Shown in pieces: positions 8,355-15,576 of a DNA stretch of 34,344 nucleotides. A program made the translations under genes and the position numbers. Where the stretch lies: NCBI GenBank assembly GCA_036835375.1, contig DAITMB010000049.1, positions 1-34,344 of the forward strand. Reading direction: 5' to 3'. Positions within the stretch are counted from its first letter, which is position 1. Each line of letters begins with the position of its first letter. Below the pieces are notes generated by a model. The model ran no database searches, was not told the origin of the DNA, and saw only the letters and a program-made list of their open reading frames with translations. The stretch is from JANQTF01 sp036835375 (GTDB lineage: Bacteria; Bacteroidota; Bacteroidia; J057).

Positions 8355-8864
8355 TTATGGGGTTGTTAATTCGTCAAGTGTTCGCAGGGTTCCGTTTGGG
8401 GGCAAATGACTTTTTTTTGTGGCTTTCCAGTATGCGAGGAGCTTTGGTACGAGGCTTTGATCAATCGGAAAAGTGAAGTGGGTGGGATGCAGTTCGGAGA
8501 CGGGAACCCAGCGAAATACCTGCTGATCATCGTCCCCATTAGGAAAATCGAAAGGTTTATCCCGAAATTCGCCAATCGGAGGAGAATGCAAACTGGTCCA
8601 AAAGTACATCGCAATGATTTGGTCTTGGGCGCTGAAGGCCGAAGGCTGCAAAAAGGGGTTTACATAAAAAATATCACCAACTTTGATTTCGGCTTTCAGT
8701 TCTTCCATCCATTCCCTCTGCAACGCATCTTCCAGGCCTTCTCCCAAGTGGAGTCCGCCGCCGGGTAGTTTGGTCATGCGAATTCCCATGCGAATCTCGT
8801 CCGTGAGGAGGATCTGCTCGTTTTCTATACAGATCCCATACACCCTGATGTTGAAATGATTCAT
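8355..8864 (-). CDS. NUDIX hydrolase
   Basis: A 169-residue cytoplasmic pyrophosphohydrolase. The Nudix box Gx5Ex7REUxEE is present at about residues 36-57 (GGLHLGEGLEDALQREWMEE), with all four metal-binding acidic positions kept; the glycine near the end of the box is replaced by lysine. The substrate, some nucleoside diphosphate linked to another group, cannot be told. The ATG at 8864 (MNHFNIRVYG) is preferred to the GTG at 8870. The neighbouring outer-membrane gene starts divergently only 19 bases away, so at least one of the two promoters must overlap coding sequence. Confidence 0.88.
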   Translation of the reverse strand: MNHFNIRVYGICIENEQILLTDEIRMGIRMTKLPGGGLHLGEGLEDALQREWMEELKAEIKVGDIFYVNPFLQPSAFSAQDQIIAMYFWTSLHSPPIGEFRDKPFDFPNGDDDQQVFRWVPVSELHPTHFTFPIDQSLVPKLLAYWKATKKSHLPPNGTLRTLDELTTP

Positions 8865-8883
8865 GCGCACTCATCAAAAACCA

Positions 8884-9669
8884 ATGAAACAGCCTAAACT
8901 TACACAACTTCACCGATACCTGCTCATTCTGGGGCTGATGGCCGGGAGCATTTCTGTAGCCTTTGGGCAAGAAAAGGATTCTACAGTGCGATCCAAAAAT
9001 CTTCCGACCGATCCTCCGAGCAGGTTTAGCTTGGTTTTTAACCGCACCATTCCTCTTGCAGGACCTTCCCGGGACAGTGTGCCGTTGAGCAATACGGCCT
9101 CGGGTACTTACTTTATTGGAGGAGGGTTCAAATTTCCCTTCGGTCGGAGAAATGTGATCGGCCTACGTGTGGCCCCAGGACTCGCATGGACTCATTACAC
9201 GTATCAGCAGTCCGTGGACAAGGAATTTCCCACCATTGCAGATTCGGTAGGGGTAGATTACACCCAAGAAAAACACCGACTGTTTTTTCTGGAGCTACCT
9301 GTCGGGCTGTATTTCAACGTGACACGGGATGAAGATGGCGATCCAGTATTTTTTGGGGAAGTAGGTGGGTTTGTGGGGTATTTGGCATCGGCACAATACA
9401 AGATCAGGTATCGCAACAACGCCGGGCTGCGGGTGCAGGAGCGCACCAGAGACCTGGAACAGATTTCAGAGCCAGAATCTGAATTTGAGCGGTTGCGCTA
9501 CGGCGCTTATGCGCGGATCGGCTACAAATGGTTTTCTCTCTATTACAGCATTCGGCTCACAGAGGTATTTGATGAATTTACCAACCCTGACCGCCGTCCG
9601 AAAAACGTAGAGGGGTACAAAAATCCTCTCATGCCCGCCATGGAAATCGGTCTGAGTCTATTCCTGTAG
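8884..9669 (+). CDS. Outer-membrane beta-barrel protein
   Basis: A 261-residue exported protein. Residues 1-28 form a signal peptide (basic head MKQPKLTQLHRY, hydrophobic LLILGLMAGSISVAFG, cleavage before QEKD). The mature part shows alternating hydrophobic strands and aromatic-rich turns of a small outer-membrane barrel (FIGGGFKFPFG, YFNVT, WFSLYYSIRL) and ends in MEIGLSLFL, a terminal strand suited to BAM recognition. I cannot name the family beyond a porin-like or PorT-like barrel of Bacteroidota. The ATG at 8884 is chosen over 8863 because it places the signal peptide at the N-terminus. Its last 12 bases overlap the 3' end of the convergent lipoprotein gene. Confidence 0.8.
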   Translation: MKQPKLTQLHRYLLILGLMAGSISVAFGQEKDSTVRSKNLPTDPPSRFSLVFNRTIPLAGPSRDSVPLSNTASGTYFIGGGFKFPFGRRNVIGLRVAPGLAWTHYTYQQSVDKEFPTIADSVGVDYTQEKHRLFFLELPVGLYFNVTRDEDGDPVFFGEVGGFVGYLASAQYKIRYRNNAGLRVQERTRDLEQISEPESEFERLRYGAYARIGYKWFSLYYSIRLTEVFDEFTNPDRRPKNVEGYKNPLMPAMEIGLSLFL

Positions 9670-9900
9670 GCTGTCTGAGCGCACGGAGTCGATGCGGGGA
9701 CCTTGCCCTTCAGTGAGGTTGCGCTGGAGGCGTTTCAGGCGTTCATGTGCGCGGATTGAATCCTGAATTCGCAGTGATTCCCTCACATCGTTGGTCCGGG
9801 AGGTGCCGGGGTCGGGTGTGCAACTTGCCACCAACAGGAGTCCCGCGAGAAGCCAGATCAGAGGCGAGCGAAAAACGACCTTGGGGGTAATAAAGATCAT
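9658..9900 (-). CDS. Small lipoprotein, 80 residues
   Basis: An 80-residue protein with a lipoprotein signal: a hydrophobic segment LIWLLAGLLLV followed by the lipobox VASC at about residues 24-27. The mature 54 residues (CTPDPGTSRTNDV, then a charged arginine- and glutamate-rich helix) match no family I know. It is transcribed towards the outer-membrane barrel gene and overlaps its end by 12 bases. A membrane anchor with a helical tail is all that can be said. Confidence 0.65.
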   Translation of the reverse strand: MIFITPKVVFRSPLIWLLAGLLLVASCTPDPGTSRTNDVRESLRIQDSIRAHERLKRLQRNLTEGQGPRIDSVRSDSLQE

Positions 9901-9983
9901 GATTTGAAATTGCCAAATATTTTTGAATGAACTGTTCCAGTTATCGGTAAATTACAGCTTGCTCCTCGGGTTCACTCATTTTT

Positions 9984-10016
9984 TTTGATCTTTCCCCGTG
10001 GCTTTAGCTATATTTA
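9984..10016 (+). promoter_or_regulatory. Probable promoter of the Ig-domain lipoprotein
   Basis: TTTG (9984-9987), 21 bases, TATATTTA (10009-10016; 7 of 8 to TAnnTTTG). The predicted start near 10023 leaves a leader of about 37 bases before the ATG at 10060. Confidence 0.5.
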
Positions 10017-10059
10017 AGCGGGAATTGTTACAGTTGCTCCTGTCACTACATTGGAACGT

Positions 10060-10995
10060 ATGAAATTGCTTAATATCCCTGTGCGTCTGCTTGTCTTGGG
10101 TCTGATTGGCACCCTGGTTCTTTGGTCTTGCAACGATGAAGATCCTCTCACCCTGCTACCAGTAGATCAGGCACCCGCCATTACCCTTATCTCCCCTGCT
10201 AATAGCAGCTTGCTGAGAGAGTTGGACGAGGATTTTACGGTCACTGTGCAAGTCGCAGATAACGAAGCCCTGAAGTTGCTCAGGCTCACAGCCGAGATAT
10301 ACGACCAGAACGATTTGCAGATCGGGTCTTCATTTTTGGTTCGTGACATCGAAGTGTCTGGCACCAATGTGATCCTGGACATCACTGACAAAGTTCCTCA
10401 AGGCGCGTTGCCTTTCTACAAAGTCAAATACACTTGCTACGTCATTGACAGCAAGGGCGAGGTTAGCTCGGCCTTCTTTTGGGTGAGCGTGCTGCCCCCA
10501 CCTTCTGAGCCTCCTGTGTTCGAGATCAGAAGTTACACGGGTGATTCCATCTTCAATTCTGAAGCGACTTTTGGGCGCGGATTCAATTTCACCAATCGTG
10601 AAATCCTCCCCAACCCCACGCGTCAAGGCTCGGACTTGGATTACGACATTTTGGAGGTCTCCAAAACTGCTCGCCAGCTCTACAGGCCGAGACTTTCTTC
10701 TCCTTCGAATGACTTTTTTGATCGCGACTCCATCTTTGTGATCACTAATTCTACGAAGTTCAACTTCGAAGAAGCGACCTATCAGACCTTGTTCAACGCG
10801 TTTTACTCTGATCCGGCTCCCTTCACCATCACTCCTGCTTTGGAAGTGGGAGATCTGGTGATTGTGCGACTGACCAAAGCGCCCAGACCGCAATTTGCTG
10901 TGATGAGAATCATAGACATCAAAGACGACGGTGCCGGTACTTTTAATGTCCGCGACGTACTGAGATTTGATTACAAAGTGACCGCTAAGCCCTAA
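10060..10995 (+). CDS. Lipoprotein with an Ig-like domain, possibly surface-exposed
   Basis: A 311-residue lipoprotein. The signal peptide (MKLLNIPVRLLVLGLIGTLVLWSC) ends in a lipobox with tryptophan at -2, which is unusual but tolerated. The cysteine is followed by NDEDP; an acidic stretch right after the lipidated cysteine resembles the surface-export signal described for Bacteroidota lipoproteins. Residues of about 38-145 look like an Ig/Big-type beta sandwich (ITLISPANSSLL ... YKVKYTCYVIDSKGEVSSAFFWVSVLP). The C-terminal half has no family I recognise. The ATG at 10060 is chosen over the TTG at 10051 because it gives a normal lipoprotein head. A large hairpin follows 37 bases after the stop. 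Confidence 0.78.
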   Translation: MKLLNIPVRLLVLGLIGTLVLWSCNDEDPLTLLPVDQAPAITLISPANSSLLRELDEDFTVTVQVADNEALKLLRLTAEIYDQNDLQIGSSFLVRDIEVSGTNVILDITDKVPQGALPFYKVKYTCYVIDSKGEVSSAFFWVSVLPPPSEPPVFEIRSYTGDSIFNSEATFGRGFNFTNREILPNPTRQGSDLDYDILEVSKTARQLYRPRLSSPSNDFFDRDSIFVITNSTKFNFEEATYQTLFNAFYSDPAPFTITPALEVGDLVIVRLTKAPRPQFAVMRIIDIKDDGAGTFNVRDVLRFDYKVTAKP

Positions 10996-11032
10996 GTTCA
11001 GGCCTCACCTGATGAAGCTTGGGTAATGATAT

Positions 11033-11078
11033 GGCCCCGCACGTTTTCAGGGTTTCGACCTGTAAAACTTGCGGGGCC
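11033..11078. terminator. Long GC-rich hairpin, probable terminator or leader structure
   Basis: Arms GGCCCCGCACGTTTTCAGG and CCTGTAAAACTTGCGGGGCC pair over about 19 bases with one mismatch and one bulged base, around a loop GTTTCGA. It lies between the lipoprotein stop (10995) and the methyltransferase start (11100). No T-run follows on either strand, so it is either a terminator of weak type, a 3'-end protector, or a leader element of the methyltransferase. Confidence 0.45.
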
Positions 11079-11099
11079 TTCTCATGAAAGACCTTTTCT

Positions 11100-11906
11100 A
11101 TGCAGATCTGGTATCGTATTTTTTGGTACCTCCGGTATCGACTCCGGGCCAAGGGCCGCTTTCGGATTCATTCTCCCTTTGTTTTTCGGCTTGTAGAAGA
11201 AGTCTTGCCTCAGCGACAGAGTGCCGTGGGCCAGAAACTCGTCGGCCTGAGACGCCGCCTGGCCGGGGACCAGCGGCTGATCTCCTACGAAGACCTGGGC
11301 GCAGGTCATGCCAATCAAGGACCGCAGACTCGGGCGCGATCATTGGGCAAACTACTTCGCCAGGCTGCACGAAGCCCTCGGGAAGGGGAGTTTCTCTATC
11401 GCTTGGTCGCTTTTTTGCAGCCCACCCACTGCGTGGAGCTGGGCACGCACTTGGGTTTTTCTAGTGCTTACCAGTGCGCCGCCTTGCCACCGAATAGCCG
11501 ATTTGTGACCATTGAAGGTGCAGCAACTTTGGCGACCCTGGCGGAGGAGCTTTGGAAAGAGATTGATTTACAGCCACTTCCCGAACTAAAAGTTGGCGAT
11601 TTTGATGCGGTGCTTGCACAACTGTGGTCCGCAGGATTTAGGCCCAGCTACGCCTTCGTTGATGGAAATCACCGCTTCGAACCCACAATACGCTACGCAC
11701 GGCAGTTGATCGGGCACATGGGACCGGAAGCTGTGATCGTGTTTGATGATATTTATTGGTCACAGGAGATGAAGCGCGCCTGGGAGGAAATGATCACTTG
11801 GGCAGAGGTAACGGTGAGTATAGATGTATTTTACTTTGGGATTCTCTTGTTAAATCGGTCACAGGCCAAAGAACATTTTGTAATCAAAGGTCACGGGTGG
11901 AGGTAG
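11100..11906 (+). CDS. Class I SAM-dependent methyltransferase
   Basis: A 268-residue cytoplasmic methyltransferase. The SAM-binding motif I is VELGTHLG at 112-119, the acidic residue of motif II is in TIEG, and FVDGNHRFEP followed by VIVFDDIYWS matches the post-I region of the O-methyltransferase-like families. The N-terminal motif RIHSPFVF (22-29) is typical of an uncharacterised Bacteroidota subgroup that I know only as class I methyltransferases. The substrate is unknown. The gene starts 21 bases after a strong hairpin and is closed by a strong terminator, so it is probably transcribed alone or by read-through from the lipoprotein gene. Confidence 0.85.
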   Translation: MQIWYRIFWYLRYRLRAKGRFRIHSPFVFRLVEEVLPQRQSAVGQKLVGLRRRLAGDQRLISYEDLGAGHANQGPQTRARSLGKLLRQAARSPREGEFLYRLVAFLQPTHCVELGTHLGFSSAYQCAALPPNSRFVTIEGAATLATLAEELWKEIDLQPLPELKVGDFDAVLAQLWSAGFRPSYAFVDGNHRFEPTIRYARQLIGHMGPEAVIVFDDIYWSQEMKRAWEEMITWAEVTVSIDVFYFGILLLNRSQAKEHFVIKGHGWR

Positions 11907-11926
11907 CTCTGGGTCAATACAAGCAC

Positions 11927-11962
11927 AAAAAAACCTCTTTCCGATGGGAAAGAGGTTTTTTT
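11927..11962. terminator. Strong bidirectional terminator
   Basis: A perfect hairpin, AACCTCTTTCC, loop GATG, GGAAAGAGGTT, flanked by an A7 run on the left and a T7 run on the right, 20 bases after the methyltransferase stop. The A-run gives a U-run on the minus strand, so it can also stop transcription coming from the porin gene at 12168. Confidence 0.95.
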
Positions 11963-12167
11963 CGAGACATTTCAGAACAACAATAGTTCATGTTGGACTT
12001 ATCTTCTTCACTTAGGAGGTTCATCTGCAAGTGAGAAATCCTGATCTCATTTTATGCAGGAAGCTCATCAAAAAAGATAGTCGCAAGGTCAGGATCCACG
12101 GAATTTGGGCCTATCAGATGTGCGACCTAGTTGGCATTTTGCTTGAAGACTCCAGAAGAGTGCTTCT

Positions 12168-13250
12168 TCAGAAGGAATACACGGCCGCTAGCAAAAACTG
12201 CATGGCGCTAGAAGAGGCGTTGCCATTCGCATCCAAAAAGGCATCTGTGTTAGCGAGGTCGATGCGAAATTCTGGAATAAAGGTCAAGTCGCCTTCCACG
12301 AGATTCCCAGACAACGTGAGCCCTGTCACACCACCGTCGAAGTCATTGATTGCGCCAAATCCATTTCTACACACGAAATGCTCTGCCCGCAGGCCGATGG
12401 CTGCCTTGTCGCCCAGTCCATAATTGAAGTATAGGGCAGCACCTGAGAAAGCTGCGGCGGAGTCTGCGCCGAGGGTGGTCGCAGAGTAAGAGGCCGCATT
12501 GAGGCCCAAAAGCAAGTTATCGCCAATTTCGAAGGTCGTCGTCAAGTCGATTTCTGTTCCACTTCCTGCTCCAGTCACAAAGTTTATGTACGCATTCCAG
12601 CCGTCCACAGGGCTGAGCGAGAGTTGTCCACCAAGGCTGCTCGGACCCACGGTAGGATCTGCGGCATACACATTCCAAGGGTTGAACACCCCTGCCATGA
12701 TCCCTACTTTGTCGTTGAAGGCATACTCAAACTTCAGACCTGCATTCTGGAACGGCCCGTTGGTAAAGAGATAAGAGGTAGAATAGTTGAAATTACCTGT
12801 TGGCGAGATGATTTCGTATCCTACAAAAGTCCCCATATATCCTGCTGTCACGCTAAGTTTTTCGGTGAGAGCATAGGACATGTAGAGATTTTGGATCACT
12901 GGTGCATAATCTTTAATGAAAAAACTTCCTTGTCCTTCAACATTGAGTTCGGAACCTGGCGCTGGTCCTACAGAGGCAAGGCCTCGTGGTCCAAAGGAAA
13001 TTTCACCGACGAAGGAGGCCTTACCGGAGCTTTTTTCCAGCATCAGATTCACCATACCGATAGAAATCGAATTTTGGTCACTTCCAAAACTTGTCGGGAT
13101 ATTGGCATTTCCGGACAAGTCGTACTTGTAGTAGGCGTCCACTGAGCCAGAGATCTTTAATCCCTCCTCTGCTTCTTCCGCTTCCTGCGCCCGAACAGTT
13201 CCTCCAAATGCCAGAAGAAACGCCAATAGAGTAAAACTTAGTTGCTTCAT
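12168..13250 (-). CDS. Outer-membrane porin, OmpL-like BBP2 family
   Basis: A 360-residue exported barrel. The signal peptide is MKQLSFTLLAFLLAFGGTVRA with cleavage before QEAEE. The mature protein has the features of the putative beta-barrel porin-2 family: KISGSVDAYYKYDLSGN near the start, regular alternating strands, NLYMSYALTEKLSVTAGYMGTFVGYE in the middle, and a terminal phenylalanine (AVYSF) for BAM-dependent insertion. Pore specificity is unknown. It is the first gene downstream of amt on the same strand, across a 520-base gap. In Bacteroidota such porins are often near amt, so a role in ammonium entry is a reasonable but untested inference. Confidence 0.85.
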   Translation of the reverse strand: MKQLSFTLLAFLLAFGGTVRAQEAEEAEEGLKISGSVDAYYKYDLSGNANIPTSFGSDQNSISIGMVNLMLEKSSGKASFVGEISFGPRGLASVGPAPGSELNVEGQGSFFIKDYAPVIQNLYMSYALTEKLSVTAGYMGTFVGYEIISPTGNFNYSTSYLFTNGPFQNAGLKFEYAFNDKVGIMAGVFNPWNVYAADPTVGPSSLGGQLSLSPVDGWNAYINFVTGAGSGTEIDLTTTFEIGDNLLLGLNAASYSATTLGADSAAAFSGAALYFNYGLGDKAAIGLRAEHFVCRNGFGAINDFDGGVTGLTLSGNLVEGDLTFIPEFRIDLANTDAFLDANGNASSSAMQFLLAAVYSF

Positions 13251-13279
13251 TTTGTGAAATTGTTGAAAAGTGATTAGTG

Positions 13280-13308
13280 AAAAATTAATCAGGGCGCGAG
13301 CGGGGAAA
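13280..13308 (-). promoter_or_regulatory. Possible promoter of the BBP2 porin
   Basis: On the minus strand TTTC (13308-13305), 17 bases, TAATTTTT (13287-13280; 7 of 8 to TAnnTTTG), 29 bases before the ATG at 13250. The -33 box has C in place of G. Confidence 0.35.
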
Positions 13309-13632
13309 CGCTGTCTTCAGTGGGAAGAAGCGAGGTGATACAAGTGATACTGTGGACGGTCTGCCAACCCGAAATAGACCCGTGTGCCACTTTTTGCTGG
13401 AGAACAGCGCACAAATAAATTGCCTCACATTGTGAAGCGTGAGAAGTGGGTTAAGGCAAAGTCAAAAAAAAGATAAAACGAGATTTATGAAGCTGTCAGA
13501 AGTGGGCAGGTCATCATCCATAGTCAGCTCGGAATGGGAGGAGAAATGCCTACTGTAGATTGGCATCATGTCGCTCGATTGTCAGCTTGCGCCAACTTTC
13601 GATTTGATGAATACTTCTGTGCTTCGAAAATG

Positions 13633-13681
13633 GGAAAGGAGTGATATTGGCGATCGTGTTCAGCGCTTCACACTCCTTTCC
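13633..13681. repeat. 11-base perfect inverted repeat after amt
   Basis: GGAAAGGAGTG (13633-13643) and CACTCCTTTCC (13671-13681) are exact reverse complements around a 27-base loop. It lies 90 bases beyond the amt stop, and TTTT follows shortly after on the minus strand, so it may end or stabilise the amt transcript. Confidence 0.6.
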
Positions 13682-13770
13682 TTGGAGGAACTCTGAAGCA
13701 AGTCTTCAGAAAGGACATACACTAATTGACAGGACTTTGCACTAAGGGAGTAAGGCAAGATGCCTCTTCA

Positions 13771-15018
13771 TCACTCATCGAATACGATGGTGTACCCGCG
13801 AATACCGTGCTCTGGTGCATCCAGTCCAGAAGCTTCGTGCTCAGGAGAGACTCGTATTCCCCACACTTTTTTCAAGACAAAAAAGATCAGGAAAGCTGCA
13901 CCAAAAGCGGCAACACCAATGATGAGCACACTATAGAGCTGAGTTAAAAACTGGCTCCAGCCTGCTTTAGCCCCAAAGATCCCTACAGCTAAGGTTCCGA
14001 AAATCCCACAAGTGAGGTGGACCGATACTGCACCCACACAGTCGTCAAACTTCAGTTTGTCAAGTGCCATGGCAGAGAGTACGACGAGATTGCCTGAGAG
14101 AAAGCCGATCACGATGGATTCGATCGGACTCATCAGGTCGGCACCTGCCGTGATTCCGACTAATCCCGCCAAAATACCATTCAGAGCCATTCCCAAATCC
14201 AATCGCTTGAATAGGATAAATGCCATGAGTGTGCCTCCGAGCGATCCGGCAGCAGCGGCCAGAGAAGTAGTGACCAACACCAAGGAGGTCGCTCCGGGAT
14301 CGGCTGAAAGGACGGAGCCACCATTGAACCCAAACCAGCCCAGCCACAGCAGAAACACGCCAATCACTGAGAGGGGGACGCTCGAACCAGGGAAATCATT
14401 CACTTTTCCATCGACATACTTGCCAATCCTAGGTCCGAGGAGAATGATCCCTGCCAACGCACCCCAGCCTCCTACAGAGTGTACCAAGCTAGATCCTGCA
14501 AAATCTATAAACCCCATTTTATCCAAAAATCCATATCCCCACTTCCAACTACCGATGATAGGGTACACAAATCCCACGAACAGCAGGGTAAAGACAAGAT
14601 AACTGGAGATCTTGATCCGCTCAGCCACGGCTCCTGAAACGATTGTCGCTGCTGTTGCCGCAAACATGCCCTGGAATAGGAAGTCGGTCCAGTATGTGTA
14701 ATTTTCGTTGTAGCTGAGGTCTAGCGCACCATCCACCATAGGAGGGGTAAGTCCGAAACCAAATGCCAGCACGCCGTCCAAGGTCCACTCCCCGGGATAC
14801 ATCATCGCAAACCCAAACAAGGCATACATCAATAAGCCAATAGCAGGTGTCAGGGTGTTTTTGAACAGGATGTTCACGGTGTTTTTCGCTTGGGTGAATC
14901 CAGCTTCTACAGTCGCGAATCCCAGGTGCATGATGAACACGAGCGCGGTGGCCAACATCATCCACAGGTTGTTCGTCGTAAGCGCATTTAAGGATACAAG
15001 TTCTTCCATTCCTTCCAT
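13771..15018 (-). CDS. amt: Ammonium transporter, Amt/MEP/Rh family
   Basis: A 415-residue inner-membrane ammonium channel with 11 expected helices. Both pore histidines are present: one in SLVHSVGGWGAL and one in VSVHLTCGIFG. The conserved motif GFVYPIIGSWKWG and the C-terminal regulatory tail (RVSPEHEASGLDAPEHGIRGY) are typical; that tail is where a PII protein would bind. There is no signal peptide; the first helix begins at about residue 17. The ATG at 15018 is preferred to the internal ATG at 15009. A clear Bacteroidota promoter lies at 15103-15134, giving a leader of about 80 bases. It is divergent from the glutamine synthetase gene and upstream of the porin, fitting ammonium uptake into GS-GOGAT. 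Confidence 0.96.
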   Translation of the reverse strand: MEGMEELVSLNALTTNNLWMMLATALVFIMHLGFATVEAGFTQAKNTVNILFKNTLTPAIGLLMYALFGFAMMYPGEWTLDGVLAFGFGLTPPMVDGALDLSYNENYTYWTDFLFQGMFAATAATIVSGAVAERIKISSYLVFTLLFVGFVYPIIGSWKWGYGFLDKMGFIDFAGSSLVHSVGGWGALAGIILLGPRIGKYVDGKVNDFPGSSVPLSVIGVFLLWLGWFGFNGGSVLSADPGATSLVLVTTSLAAAAGSLGGTLMAFILFKRLDLGMALNGILAGLVGITAGADLMSPIESIVIGFLSGNLVVLSAMALDKLKFDDCVGAVSVHLTCGIFGTLAVGIFGAKAGWSQFLTQLYSVLIIGVAAFGAAFLIFFVLKKVWGIRVSPEHEASGLDAPEHGIRGYTIVFDE

Positions 15019-15102
15019 GTGTAAAAGTGTTAATGTCTTAGAAAAAGCATGAATAAACTGAGAGATAGGTCAAAATGATAGATGAAAATCATTGAACAGA
15101 AT

Positions 15103-15134
15103 CAAATCTATAGGAAAAAATTACTTAAGACAAC
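15103..15134 (-). promoter_or_regulatory. Promoter of amt
   Basis: On the minus strand GTTG (15134-15131), 20 bases, TAGATTTG (15110-15103), an exact TAnnTTTG. The arrangement is the same as at the MFS operon (GTTG, 20 bases, exact -7 box). Predicted start is near 15096. Confidence 0.7.
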
Positions 15135-15519
15135 ATTTGGTTATCTATTTTTAATATATTCCAACATGGCACCAAAAATTTTGCAATATTCAATATGGAA
15201 TCATCTTTTTTGAAAATTCTATTGCTGATGTGTTTTTGGCCTCATGTCCCATAGTTTGCCAAGTTCACTCATTCTGAAGAATCTAATGACCTACATCAGC
15301 CTAAATACGCAGCTTTTTGAACCATTCATTTGTGTTCGTTCTCATCAAGGCGCTCTTGAGAAAGGATTCATGACTGAATTCTTGAGCTTTTTGGTGGTGC
15401 GATCGACAGCAGCTGAGAAAATGATCGGAAATTTGGGCGCTTCAGATCGAAGAATTGGCTGAATTTTCGGATAATTGTCTGCTTGGCGCAGAAAAAATCA
15501 AATCAATGAGGAGAAAGTC

Positions 15520-15549
15520 TTTCCTTTTTTCAGGGAAATTTTAACTTTG
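15520..15549 (+). promoter_or_regulatory. Promoter of the glutamine synthetase gene
   Basis: TTTC (15520-15523), 18 bases, TAACTTTG (15542-15549), an exact TAnnTTTG. The predicted start near 15556 gives a leader of about 20 bases before the ATG at 15577 and rules out the upstream TTG at 15475 as the start. Confidence 0.7.
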
Positions 15550-15576
15550 CCCCAACATTTTCAATTACCCTTTTGT

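Larger units (their letters stand above)
13251..13770. other. 520-base gap between amt and the porin gene, with hairpins
   Basis: I see no convincing gene here. In particular there is no PII-like sequence on the minus strand, where a glnB or glnK gene would be expected. The gap holds an 11-base perfect inverted repeat (13633-13681), a smaller 7-base one (CTGAAG/CTTCAG near 13692-13708) and a possible porin promoter at 13280-13308. A 35-codon minus-strand frame around 13450-13570 lacks coding character. Confidence 0.6.
15019..15576. other. AT-rich regulatory gap between amt and glutamine synthetase
   Basis: This 558-base region carries the divergent promoters of amt and glnII. The part from about 15040 to 15240 is clearly more AT-rich than its neighbours and contains the perfect palindrome ATATTCAATAT (15186-15196) enclosed by the inverted hexamers ATTCCA (15158) and TGGAAT (15196). 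A 72-codon plus-strand frame at 15244-15462 has no coding features. No NtrC- or sigma-54-type site of correct spacing is present. Confidence 0.6.

Noticed and set aside
11033..11078. Possible tRNA because of a GGTTTCGACC stretch in the hairpin
   Set aside because: No D arm, anticodon arm or acceptor stem can be folded; it is one long hairpin.
12031..12423. 130-codon plus-strand frame opposite the porin
   Set aside because: It is an antisense shadow of the porin gene with no features of its own.
13251..13770. A degraded glnB gene downstream of amt
   Set aside because: Reading the minus strand by eye showed no PII motif or long frame; only a sensitive profile search could revive this.
15167..15185. 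TGGCAC ... TTGCA resembling a sigma-54 promoter
   Set aside because: The GG to GC distance is about three bases too long, and it points towards glnII from nearly 400 bases away.
15244..15462. 72-codon plus-strand frame between amt and glutamine synthetase
   Set aside because: No recognisable domain, signal, ribosome site or conserved pattern; it lies in a regulatory region.
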